NCBI GenBank assembly: GCA_947630315.1
Contig: CANRHA010000015.1
Location: 1-14,959, forward strand
Reading direction: 5' to 3'
Length of the DNA: 14,959 bases
Source: an uncultured Clostridia bacterium
GTDB taxonomy: Bacteria > Bacillota > Clostridia > Oscillospirales > Ruminococcaceae
The translations under genes were made by a program, and so were the position numbers. The notes under the pieces were generated by a model. It searched no databases and was not told the DNA's origin. It worked only from the letters and a program-made list of their open reading frames with translations. The first letter of the stretch is position 1, and every line of letters starts with the position of its first letter. Positions 9,901 through 14,510 of this stretch are shown piece by piece.

Positions 9901-10399
9901 GGACGGACACAGAATAATCTATACAGTAACCGAGAGCGTTATTTCGGGATGGACGCCGCAGGTAAGCGGTACGGCCGAGACAGGATTCGTTATCCGTAAC
10001 TTCACGACAACTCCTCCGCCGCCGGATAATCCTCCGCCGCCGGATAATCCGCCTCCGCCGGATAACCCGCCTCCGCCGGACAATCCGCCACCGCCGGATA
10101 ATCCTCCGCCGCCGGATAACCCGCCACCGCCGGATAATCCTCCGCCGCCGGATATCCCCTACGAGGAAATTCCCGATAACGACATCCCGCTTGTAAACAT
10201 TTCCGATAACGAGACTCCTTTGGTCGATATTCCCGACCTCGGCGTGCCGCTCAGAGCGCTTCCCGCAACAGGCGACAACAGCCACACAATGATCTGGATG
10301 ACTATAATGATCCTCTCGGCGATCGGAATCGCGGTTATCGCGGTTATCCTCATTCAGGATTCGCGCGAGACCAAAAAGCGCAAAAACGGCGCTGACTAA
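971..10399 (+). CDS. Giant CnaB-repeat LPATG-anchored surface adhesin
   Basis: This 3142-residue secreted protein is predicted to be linked to peptidoglycan by a sortase and to act as a long adhesive stalk. The start is fixed by an AAAGGAAGG ribosome binding site at about 956-964 and a signal peptide (residues 1-28, cleavage after VFA). Residues about 29-125 are a Ser/Thr/Glu/Pro linker. An adhesin-like N-terminal domain (about 130-280) is followed by isopeptide/DUF11-like domains starting near 284, 407, 559, 741 and 913, and a SpaA-like domain near 1061-1208. Seventeen stalk modules fill about 1211-3011: 13 CnaB (VxKxW...YTVKE...ITNT) and four related modules beginning GSL. Eight PPPPDN-type units (3015-3062) precede LPATG (3097-3101), a hydrophobic span (about 3107-3128) and a KKRK tail. 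The ligand cannot be read from sequence. The 5' half is clearly more AT-rich than the 3' half. No sortase gene is in the window. Confidence 0.93.
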   Translation: MKTRLKRMLSVLLTLCLLMSTMSSSVFALYETGTGNTVSTSSVGESIPDEVSDSPDTQSAQEGEGDSEGLPTTDPAETVASETEGTPTESLPATTTAPETEGDSDGEDYGVSMMSLDDNNTPDIGSGIFKNGDGMITNVTVVDLTTKETVVQNGVVVGSFYEGHQYEITVKFYDDDAQHDLRTATKAELESLGFAPEYCVDGTYAYLKLGSDLEKIEGLTDGTVTVVKGNDGCYYVLFKNPPIGNGTGGYITFTGTLKEGALKDDNKADFLANVQGSFKNTYVGKATLKKSHANYDPSDGTIEYTIEIVNPGNGKDITIQEITDIPENASIIPESISPKDIVEYSGNGVMTFKNGGYILEPGKTLNVTYEVQVDFNGADSVTVKNSASVKVDGETDLTGNSDYYVYKGYLEKAGQVQEKDGKNYIKWIITVCAMTSKDGKSTLNGVTIQENLPAGLTVETGENGALETHNRYQSGNPGDSSDVTATYKDGTITLSAPADSTTTEVDIVLWTLLPENEADYNQDGYKNTVTGTFPNEENHKDETDSTVYPGSGSGSGGTSSFKVTKNVPELNEGHILHYDVNVTNYAVSGLADIIINDYLYEPNGMTITPGTEGTFKNIKVMCNGKDITNCFDISYGTNYVGTRSMGDYNPEAFTHENGFILTWKKGFEIPSDIKALGDDATPEITLSYDVDLNNIQINGQTMTKYMNNGSTDFYFKNKAVVYCGKGKGQEGNQDFHLKFGSSLAKSGQQVWENNKALRRIKYTVTLKDGGGGLDGIDTADAIYFEDDFEDGWTIADNKITVKIGQEYGSDYEDCYGTYVYTGTGEIKDYAKISFEDFVSVPYNSDYPTLKDYIQSNRGGNRNYRFTYELVPPDSYNKDSYNKNDEKVRNSAKVTWNGDHELSTGPIEVQFNGSTLTKTATISQSDPGSVIFTVVVNPNRLELVGGGKLTLIDTYTSDWLEIDDKSIDVDIYYDYESVDDYNDYGWSMTYSEAEHKITFTNLPDGKKIIISYKYKLKDDAPKGTVVTIDNEARIEGGFNSSVRDEWSFDDQSIRSGYYGSSKTIHLRKVETDTSDPIGGAVFVLYQFNAPTNPAAYEAARKNSLPIANHNNADLLPATVFKIKDDGTAAFTWNFMKSNADNDEGIKANLMTSDGISGVFLYALDEVDAPEGHVILEKPVYFYFTSTGELKILDNTDNHFTLEEGTLVIKNDRGETRDISVEKIWSGIDPESLDDNVEVIVELYKGGAATGIYKSLNRTNSWRNLFEDLQKYEADNETKIEYSVVEVRVVKVEYKEVDNKYQRVETPYANDWEVSYGGNMDEGFKITNTKEDKKGSLTIKKAVIGDADYNALNDSNGRAFSFTVTSPNGYSETFTLKNDEVKTLPNLVPGDYTITENGGDVVNFKHTLTVTGGTLNRDGKSVTVNVNADSTPNVEVAFTNKYDALTSLTVKKVWEDDSKEDKKGTPPTGAEITATLVSDNAEKNGTTVKLNAANSWKDTFKNLPKYKSNGTAYNYSISVSEENIEGWVLGTAVLDEVTGIYTITNTRKLGSLEIEKVVKVPEGETIDLSKKVFKFTVIGPIDSEEVKTYKVTATVGNPAVLHNLVPGKYTVTEDLADASVEGYEFKCTGTGDVEVEINKTATVTVTNSYTKPDEETTSITIEKKWSDTLAVNQNLKVDVRIYQIDSKGNKKPYGDVITLESPEWSTTVSGLPKLDEDKKDYKYSVKEVSVYTENEGEKTPVKGWTLEKVDEVNNVFTITNKRVDTSVSVTKEWIDNGTSAAWPEGVVVTVGVYNGDTEIRTDTIDASTPNHTAKFENLPKYDADDNEINYTVKEISVKKVTEDFHGWTVGERTGNMADGFTIINERRYKEIEVDKEWVVDANGASTDLDWPDGAEVKFNLYQQVKTGVDAENNSIYGAKELVGTTYTLNADHQSWTSGSLPEYTLDGKFILYSVEEAAVSGWNSVVTGNSAKGFTITNTQVLGSLSITKAIEGDDDKAAAKTFKFKVTGPAGAEGKSYYIDKDVTVTGAGTETLSGLVPGTYTITEDSESAKLEGYKLEVTGEGEATVTAGAVMNVTITNKYTELTEINVSKVWSGIEGNWPEGVTVTFALNQTIGEADATPVPGKELTLSAGTTEDSFKDLPAKTEDGDAIKYSVVEKSVIYTDGNGVRHESAINAWDSSYVVDGNSYVFTNTRRTTKVSITKEWKYSKNGVVVATTDHPTSVIVKLMQKVGSGTATVVNGNIDLNAGNTWHAEFTDLPMYTDAGELIAYSFEEVAGDPDWTASAPTGTNGNYTITNTRKVTDVTVNKTWSDSAEWPANTTVTVELYKKVGEGAEVTTGKTVELTAENTSVTFTDLPATEGGKTVTYSVKEIAVKVNNDDGTVDDVTDKWFATVTENANGFTVDNKTNVTEISVRKVWVNADDTPVEGDDEYPDSITVNLLANGVKNDSEELNDDNGWEYTFKDLEKYDADGKEIVYTVEEEVPETGWELVDGKPTYENGKYVFTNKRVNDEKTEIKVTKVWTNANGDVITEGMPESITVQLLRNGEVYKTETVTADDKWTATFEDLDVYDDHGKAYEYTVNEVAAEGSSLEHWIKNISETTEGGEYTITNRKEGTSVEVTKRWVDDTNGVGDSDIPENASITVELYANGEKVGDPVTLNSETGWTHKFDNLDKYDADDELINYTVKEVAKTGWTAAYDTGVDGTVTITNTRDVTSIRVNKTWLDEDGNPIDAATAELPEANFTLYRTVAVTNGKYQMTVKDPVESFTLSGTNWTKEFSNLPTHDLSGNKYEYTIEEDPIEGYEFDSKRTEAGFDVENKKLKPETGSLLITKSVSGGGEAAAEKEYTFTVTGPDGYTAEVTVTGNGTATLSDLVPGVYTVTESNASITGFRWTAVGSGNVTVEANNQAQIEITNIYEELRDISVVKEWYVDGLRSDAPIGAQITVNLYADGLPTGDTAVLSALTNWSTLFTDLDVYAEDGHRIIYTVTESVISGWTPQVSGTAETGFVIRNFTTTPPPPDNPPPPDNPPPPDNPPPPDNPPPPDNPPPPDNPPPPDNPPPPDIPYEEIPDNDIPLVNISDNETPLVDIPDLGVPLRALPATGDNSHTMIWMTIMILSAIGIAVIAVILIQDSRETKKRKNGAD
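3587..3616 (+). repeat. 15-bp perfect tandem duplication
   Basis: GATTCTTACAACAAA occurs twice back to back, in frame, giving DSYNKDSYNK inside one of the N-terminal adhesin domains. The perfect identity contrasts with the diverged stalk modules and suggests a recent slippage event. Confidence 0.85.
4601..10000 (+). repeat. Seventeen-module CnaB/GSL stalk array
   Basis: Module starts by residue are 1214, G1333, 1444, G1548, 1655, 1763, 1867, G1981, 2084, 2196, 2301, 2409, 2513, 2615, 2714, G2825 and 2919. Those marked G begin GSL and lack the Trp that follows the first-strand Lys in the CnaB modules. Each unit is about 90-120 residues. By eye, all 17 keep a Lys in the first strand, a Glu in the YSV/YTV-x-E strand and an Asn in the terminal ITNT-like strand. 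These are the residues known to form Lys-Asn isopeptide bonds with a catalytic acid in CnaB domains. At DNA level the copies are well diverged, so recent tandem duplication is not obvious. Confidence 0.85.
10013..10156 (+). repeat. PPPPDN octad: wall-spanning proline repeat
   Basis: Eight 18-bp units encode seven PPPPDN and one PPPPDI between the last stalk module and the sorting signal. Units differ at synonymous positions (CCT/CCG/CCA, AAT/AAC, GAT/GAC), so the protein repeat is exact while the DNA is partly scrambled. Pro-rich spacers before LPXTG are known to cross the cell wall. This one is followed by an acidic segment of about 30 residues with repeated DI/DN-P motifs. Confidence 0.9.
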
Positions 10400-10430
10400 G
10401 ATTCACATTAAAATTTAAGGGGTATTTTCA

Positions 10431-11675
10431 GTGCAGAACAGATTGAAATTTGTATTGATAATCGCAGCGGCAGTTTTATCGCTGACCGCCTGCTCCCAGG
10501 TGAATATCAGCGTTGACGGTTCCGAAACAAGACCGTCACAGACCACCCAAAGCCCTGTATCTCAGACCACCCCGGCAGGAACCTCAGAGCCCGAGACTTC
10601 TCGGGCTGAGGCCCCCGCCGCACCCGAGACCTCGGAACCGGTAACTACCGCCGCGCCGGAGACTACCGCTGAACCCACCACCGAAGCGACGACAGAAGCC
10701 ACCACCGAGGCGACGACCGTTACAACTACGGCCGCCACCACCACCGAGGCCACAACGACTACAGAGGCAACGACAACTAAAGCCACAACTACCGAGGCTC
10801 CGAAGACAGAGCCGCCCGAGGAGGAAATTGAGGACGAAACGGAAGTTGCAAAGTCCGACGCCCCTCCGGCAGCGCCTTCATACGAGCCGGTAAGCGCGCC
10901 AGGAATCGACGAGATGCGCACCGACGACGCCGTTATAGATTACTCAAACTCGGACGACGGCTACGTTATGGTAAAGTTTTTGGCGTCAACATCATCAAGG
11001 CTTAAGGTGCTTGTAAACGGCCCGGCTACTCAGTATCAGTACGATATCGTTCCGGGAGTATGGGCGGCCCTGCCGCTTACCGACGGCAACGGCAGCTACT
11101 CGATAGGCATCTACGAAAACGTCAAAGGCTCGTCCTATGCTCAGGTCCTCACGACCGACATAAGCGTATCTTTAAACGACGAGTTCGCCCCCTTCCTCCG
11201 CTCAAATCAGTATGTTGATTTTGAGTCGGCGCCGAACGCAATCGCTAAGGCGTCTAAACTCTGCGGAGGGATCACCGAAACGCTTGATAAAGTTAAGGCA
11301 ATTTATGATTACGTTGTCGACAATATCTCCTACGATTACAACAAGGCCGCAAATGTTCAGTCGGGCTATCTGCCTGTTTTAGACGATGTTCTTGACGAGG
11401 GCAAGGGAATTTGCTTCGACTACGCCGGCCTGATGACCGGAATGCTCAGAAGTCAGGGCATACCGTGTAAGCTGGTCATCGGATATGTCGACACCGACTA
11501 CCACGCTTGGATAAGCGTTTGGACCGAGGAAGACGGCTGGATAGAAAGCGCCATCTACTTCGACGGCTCAACATGGCAGAGAATGGACCCGACGTTCGCG
11601 TCGACGGGAAATAAGAGCGACGCCGCGATGGACATTATTAACAACAGCAGCTATGTTGACAAATATATTTATTGA
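10431..11675 (+). CDS. Thr-rich-stalk lipoprotein with transglutaminase-like domain
   Basis: This is a 414-residue lipoprotein. The GTG start is supported by AAGGGG at 10417-10422 (8-nt spacing) and by the signal peptide that begins right there, ending in lipobox LTAC with Cys21 as the lipidated residue. Residues about 30-125 are a low-complexity Thr/Glu/Ala stalk with TTEA-type repeats, then an acidic and Pro-rich piece. The C-terminal half carries a transglutaminase-core fold: Cys328 in GICFDYAGL, His358 in YHAW and Asp386 in MDPTF, the classic Cys-His-Asp triad. The middle domain (about 160-265) is unassigned. Bacterial members of this superfamily include proteases and amide-bond-forming enzymes, so the reaction is uncertain. 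It lies 31 bp after the adhesin gene with no visible promoter between, so it is probably co-transcribed. Acting on the adhesin or the cell wall is inference. Confidence 0.88.
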   Translation: MQNRLKFVLIIAAAVLSLTACSQVNISVDGSETRPSQTTQSPVSQTTPAGTSEPETSRAEAPAAPETSEPVTTAAPETTAEPTTEATTEATTEATTVTTTAATTTEATTTTEATTTKATTTEAPKTEPPEEEIEDETEVAKSDAPPAAPSYEPVSAPGIDEMRTDDAVIDYSNSDDGYVMVKFLASTSSRLKVLVNGPATQYQYDIVPGVWAALPLTDGNGSYSIGIYENVKGSSYAQVLTTDISVSLNDEFAPFLRSNQYVDFESAPNAIAKASKLCGGITETLDKVKAIYDYVVDNISYDYNKAANVQSGYLPVLDDVLDEGKGICFDYAGLMTGMLRSQGIPCKLVIGYVDTDYHAWISVWTEEDGWIESAIYFDGSTWQRMDPTFASTGNKSDAAMDIINNSSYVDKYIY

Positions 11676-11684
11676 TTAACCAAT

Positions 11685-11710
11685 GCAGGAGGGTCTTCGG
11701 GTCCTCCTGC
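11685..11710 (+). promoter_or_regulatory. UUCG-tetraloop intercistronic hairpin
   Basis: GCAGGAGG (11685-11692) pairs with CCTCCTGC (11703-11710). Two G-U wobbles extend the stem to a C-UUCG-G tetraloop, an exceptionally stable loop type. No T run follows on either strand, so it is not a standard intrinsic terminator. It lies in the 73-bp gap between the lipoprotein gene and the pilus-like operon, where it could protect an mRNA 3' end, mark a processing site or lower read-through. One arm contains AGGAGG, so the stem would also hide that Shine-Dalgarno-like sequence. Confidence 0.6.
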
Positions 11711-11736
11711 AAAAGGTAATAGCAGACAAAGACAAT

Positions 11737-11742
11737 GGAGGA
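11737..11742 (+). promoter_or_regulatory. Ribosome binding site setting the platform gene start
   Basis: GGAGGA lies 6 nt before the ATG at 11749. It decides the start against an in-frame ATG at 11683 that would place 22 extra residues through the hairpin and has no good site of its own. Confidence 0.8.
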
Positions 11743-11748
11743 ATAACA

Positions 11749-12795
11749 ATGGCCAAAGGATTGCTGTCAAACGGCGAAATAAGCGCGTTTTGTCTGGGAC
11801 TGTCTCTTTTGATCCATTCCGGAGTGGGAGTGGGGGACGGTCTCGCGCTTTTAGCAGAGGAAGAAAATGACGCCGGACAGCGCGAATTGCTTACACAGCT
11901 TGCAAACAGCGCCGATAACGGCGTTTCTCTTGCGGAAGCTGTAAAGGAGACCGGCAGGTTCCCTGATTACGTTTGCGGACTGCTGGACGTAGGAGAACAA
12001 TCGGGGCGCACCGAAGAGGCGCTCACGGCTCTTGCGCGGTATTACGAAGACAGGGCGCGGCTCGACCATCAGATAAAGGCGGCGCTGCTCTATCCGTCAA
12101 TTTTGCTTATAATCATGCTCGCTGTAATAGCGGTATTACTTATAAAGGTGCTTCCCGTTTTCAACGAGGTTTATTCCTACCTCGGAACAAGCCTCACGGG
12201 CATAGCCGGCGGACTTTTGTCGCTCGGCCAGGCCCTTGACGCCGCCATGCCGGTTTTGTGCGTGATATTGGGCGCGGTGGTGCTGCTGCTCGTGCTGTTT
12301 GCGGCGGTGCCGGCCTTCAGAGAAAAACTCACCGGCTTCTGGCGCAGAAAAATGGGTGACAAGGGCGTATCGAGAAAAATAAACACCGCTTGCTTTGCAC
12401 AGTCGCTCTCGATGGGCCTGAGCAGCGGTCTGCCGATCGAAGAAGCCCTCTCGCTTGCAGGCTCGCTTTTGGAGAACGTTCCCGCCGCGAAGGCAAGGTG
12501 CGACGACTGCAAGACGAGGATCAACAACGGCGAATCGCTCTCGGCGGCTATGAAGGCCTCCGGGGCGCTCCCGAGCGCGGAATGCCGCATTTTAGAGCTC
12601 GGTATGCGCAGCGGCACCGGCGACACCGCGATGGAACAGATAGCAAGGCGGCTCTCGGAGGAGAGCGACATAGCCCTTGAAGAATCGGTCGCAAGGGTCG
12701 AGCCGGCGCTGGTGATGGTAACGTCGGTGCTTGTAGGAATAATTCTTCTGGCGGTAATGCTTCCGCTGATGAATATAATGACCGCAATAGGGTGA
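11749..12795 (+). CDS. PilC/GspF/ComGB-type inner-membrane platform protein
   Basis: This 348-residue polytopic membrane protein belongs to the T2SF family, which forms the platform under type IV pili, type II secretion and Com pseudopili, and couples the cytoplasmic ATPases to pilin assembly. Two T2SF repeats are visible. The first (about 8-110) has VGEQSGRTEEAL at 81-92. The second (about 213-318) has ELGMRSGTGDTAM at 283-295. Hydrophobic spans lie at about 113-138, 166-190 and 318-344. The length is short for PilC (about 400) and close to Gram-positive ComGB. It is the first gene of a run of six with 12 bp or less between neighbours. The next start lies 4 bp after its stop, so translation is probably coupled. 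Confidence 0.87.
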   Translation: MAKGLLSNGEISAFCLGLSLLIHSGVGVGDGLALLAEEENDAGQRELLTQLANSADNGVSLAEAVKETGRFPDYVCGLLDVGEQSGRTEEALTALARYYEDRARLDHQIKAALLYPSILLIIMLAVIAVLLIKVLPVFNEVYSYLGTSLTGIAGGLLSLGQALDAAMPVLCVILGAVVLLLVLFAAVPAFREKLTGFWRRKMGDKGVSRKINTACFAQSLSMGLSSGLPIEEALSLAGSLLENVPAAKARCDDCKTRINNGESLSAAMKASGALPSAECRILELGMRSGTGDTAMEQIARRLSEESDIALEESVARVEPALVMVTSVLVGIILLAVMLPLMNIMTAIG

Positions 12796-12799
12796 CGAC

Positions 12800-13153
12800 A
12801 TGAAAAAACGCACCGGAAACAGAATACTCGGGCTTTTAAGAGGTATGCTCATGCCGCTCGTGATAGTTGCGGCTCTGCTCTGCTTTTTCACGGGGCTTTC
12901 TAATATTCGCAACAGCAGCGGAGACGAGGGCAAGCGCCAGCTTGAGGAATCAATAAGAAGAACGGCCGCCGCCTGTTATGCCTCGGAAGGGGTATACCCG
13001 CCGACGGTTGAGTACATGAAGGAAAAATACGGCCTGCAGATCGACGAAAGCCGCTACTACGTCGATTATAGGGCTTTTGCCTCTAATCTGATGCCCGACT
13101 TCACGGTTTTAGAGAGATCACAGGCAGGAGGACAGCAGAATGCGTCACACTAA
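12800..13153 (+). CDS. Small pilin/pseudopilin-like membrane protein
   Basis: This 117-residue protein has a basic N-terminus, one hydrophobic span (about 15-33) and an extracytoplasmic domain. The segment after the span (a stretch with Leu-Glu at 48-50, AAACYASEGVYPP at 56-68, then EYMKEKYGL) has the layout of small Gram-positive pilins: helix, Cys-Tyr and a SxYPP-like turn. The usual prepilin peptidase motif (G then FTLxE) is not recognisable and no Glu sits at the +5 position. Its start is 4 bp after the platform gene, with AGGG in that gene's tail as likely ribosome site. Its last 14 bp overlap the next gene. It may be a minor pilin or an assembly subunit; the exact family is not recognised. 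Confidence 0.7.
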   Translation: MKKRTGNRILGLLRGMLMPLVIVAALLCFFTGLSNIRNSSGDEGKRQLEESIRRTAAACYASEGVYPPTVEYMKEKYGLQIDESRYYVDYRAFASNLMPDFTVLERSQAGGQQNASH

Positions 13154-13628
13154 ACCAAAGCACCAGATAGACGGGCTTATTGCGCTTGTTTTGTTCGGCG
13201 TTTTTGCGGCGTGTATACTTTCGGTTCTGCTGACAGGCGCCGACGCCTACCGCAGACTCACCGAACGCGATCATGAATCGTTCGGCGGGCGCACCGGAAT
13301 ACAGTATGTCGCGACAAAGGTAAGACAGGCGAACTCGGGCGCGGACATAAGCGTTTCAAAGCTCGGCGACGTCGATACGCTCTGCATATCCGAAAAGATA
13401 GGCGAGAGGACCTACCTGACCCGCGTTTACTGCTATGACGGCTGGCTGAGGGAGATCTTCACCGCGGCGAGCACCGACTGCCGCCCCGAAGACGGCGAGG
13501 AGATTTTAAGGGCCGAAAAGCTTGATATGAGCCTTGACGGCGGCCTTTTGGATCTGAGCCTTACCGACAGCGAGGGAAAGCTTACCGAGCTTACGCTTTC
13601 CTTGCGCGGAGAGGGGGAGAGCGAATGA
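13140..13628 (+). CDS. Single-span pseudopilin-like protein (DUF4860-like)
   Basis: This is a 162-residue protein with a short basic N-terminus, one hydrophobic span (about 12-33) and a beta-rich extracytoplasmic domain. AGGAGG at 13126-13131, 8 nt ahead of the ATG, supports the start inside the preceding gene (14-bp overlap). The opening HQIDGLIALVLFGVFA pattern and overall size remind me of the DUF4860 family found next to pilus-like genes in Clostridia. That is recollection, not a search. Cys residues at 82, 98 and 114 lie in the outer domain. Size, topology and position are those of a minor pseudopilin, although no class III signal motif is evident. Confidence 0.72.
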   Translation: MRHTKPKHQIDGLIALVLFGVFAACILSVLLTGADAYRRLTERDHESFGGRTGIQYVATKVRQANSGADISVSKLGDVDTLCISEKIGERTYLTRVYCYDGWLREIFTAASTDCRPEDGEEILRAEKLDMSLDGGLLDLSLTDSEGKLTELTLSLRGEGESE

Positions 13629-14074
13629 GAAGCAAAACCCCGCTCGCGCTCATGGAACAGGCGGTAATGGTATTGGTTTTTGCCCTCGCGGCGGTTTTGT
13701 GTCTGAGGGTTTTCGTCTGGTCGGATATGACCTCGGAGACCGGCGCGGCTAAGGATATGGCCGCGGTAAAGGCGCAAAGCGTTGCGGAGGTAATAAAGAA
13801 CGAGGGGAAAACCGGCGGCGGCGAGGAGGAAGTCCTTGCGGCGGCGGCAAAAGCCCTCGGCGGAAAATATGACGGCGCCGCGGTATCGCTCGAAATAGGT
13901 TATCTTGACGATTGGCAGGTAACTTCGGAGGACGGCAGGACATATTGCCTTAGCGCGGCCCCCGCAGATCTCGGCACCGATATGCTCGGAGCTGTACATA
14001 TTACGGTAGATGAATGCAGCAGCGGCGAGATATTATTTGAGATCGACGCGGCATGGCAGAAGGAGGCGGACTGA
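13625..14074 (+). CDS. Type II/IV pseudopilin-like protein with E+5
   Basis: This 149-residue protein begins with a pilin-style N-terminus: short basic leader, then LALMEQAVMVLVFALAA, a hydrophobic helix (about 7-31). If the mature chain starts at Leu7, Glu11 sits at +5, the position of the conserved pilin glutamate; residue -1 is then Pro instead of Gly. The outer domain is small and acidic. It overlaps the preceding gene through ATGA (13625-13628), a translational coupling arrangement, and is followed after 1 bp by the next start. It is the most pilin-like of the four small proteins. Confidence 0.72.
   Translation: MRSKTPLALMEQAVMVLVFALAAVLCLRVFVWSDMTSETGAAKDMAAVKAQSVAEVIKNEGKTGGGEEEVLAAAAKALGGKYDGAAVSLEIGYLDDWQVTSEDGRTYCLSAAPADLGTDMLGAVHITVDECSSGEILFEIDAAWQKEAD
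14061..14066 (+). promoter_or_regulatory. Ribosome binding site setting the next start
   Basis: AGGAGG lies 9 nt before the ATG at 14076. It favours that start over an in-frame ATG at 14010, which would overlap the previous gene by 65 bp and add an Arg-rich 22-residue piece with no membrane-protein logic. Confidence 0.8.
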
Positions 14075-14075
14075 T

Positions 14076-14498
14076 ATGAGCGATGAAAAACGCCGCTTTT
14101 CCCCGCCGGCTGTGGGCGGAAGTTCGCTTTTGGTGATCTTCGCCGTGCTCTGCCTGACCGTTTTTGCTATGCTCTCGCTGTCTACGGTCCTTGCCGAGCA
14201 GCGGCTCAGAGATAAATCCGCCGACGCGGTAAAAGAATACTACGCCGCAGACGTCGAGGCCGAGGAGATACTTTCTCGGATAAGAGCGGGCGAGCGGCCC
14301 GACGGCGTTGAGTTTAACGGCAGCGCCGCAAGCTATACCTGCAAGATATCGGACACGCAGGTTTTGGCCGTCGAGATCGTTTTTGACGGCTTGCCCGAGG
14401 ACGGCGCCGATTACCGGATCACGCGGTGGCAGGCCGTTTATACTGCCGATTGGAAGCCGGACACGAGCATAAAGGTATGGACCGGTAAAGAAAGCTGA
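14076..14498 (+). CDS. Pseudopilin-like protein with GGSSLLVIF N-terminus
   Basis: This 140-residue protein has a basic, Pro-containing leader (1-13), a GG pair at 14-15, then SSLLVIFAVLCLTVFAMLSL as a hydrophobic helix. A charged helix follows (about 40-72, rich in Glu, Asp, Lys and Ala), then a short beta-type domain. GG before a hydrophobic helix fits a prepilin-like cleavage site, but +5 is Val, not Glu. Loss of the +5 Glu is known for GspK-type tip pseudopilins, which makes a tip or minor role plausible but unproven. It starts 1 bp after the preceding stop and ends 12 bp before the PilT-type gene. Confidence 0.7.
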   Translation: MSDEKRRFSPPAVGGSSLLVIFAVLCLTVFAMLSLSTVLAEQRLRDKSADAVKEYYAADVEAEEILSRIRAGERPDGVEFNGSAASYTCKISDTQVLAVEIVFDGLPEDGADYRITRWQAVYTADWKPDTSIKVWTGKES

Positions 14499-14510
14499 GG
14501 AATAAATTAG

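Noticed and set aside
8738..10285. 515-codon open frame on the minus strand
   Set aside because: It is a mirror of the adhesin stalk and proline repeats, with Arg/Ile-rich and Val/Gly-rich sequence, no ribosome site and no recognisable domain.
10562..10921. 119-codon minus-strand frame rich in Val/Ala/Ser
   Set aside because: Antisense image of the Thr-rich stalk codons of the lipoprotein.
11683..11748. Upstream ATG extension of the platform protein
   Set aside because: It would read through the UUCG hairpin and has no suitable ribosome site, while GGAGGA precedes the ATG at 11749.
14010..14075. Upstream ATG extension of the fourth pilin-like gene
   Set aside because: It overlaps the preceding gene by 65 bp and adds an Arg-rich segment; AGGAGG at 14061-14066 points to 14076.
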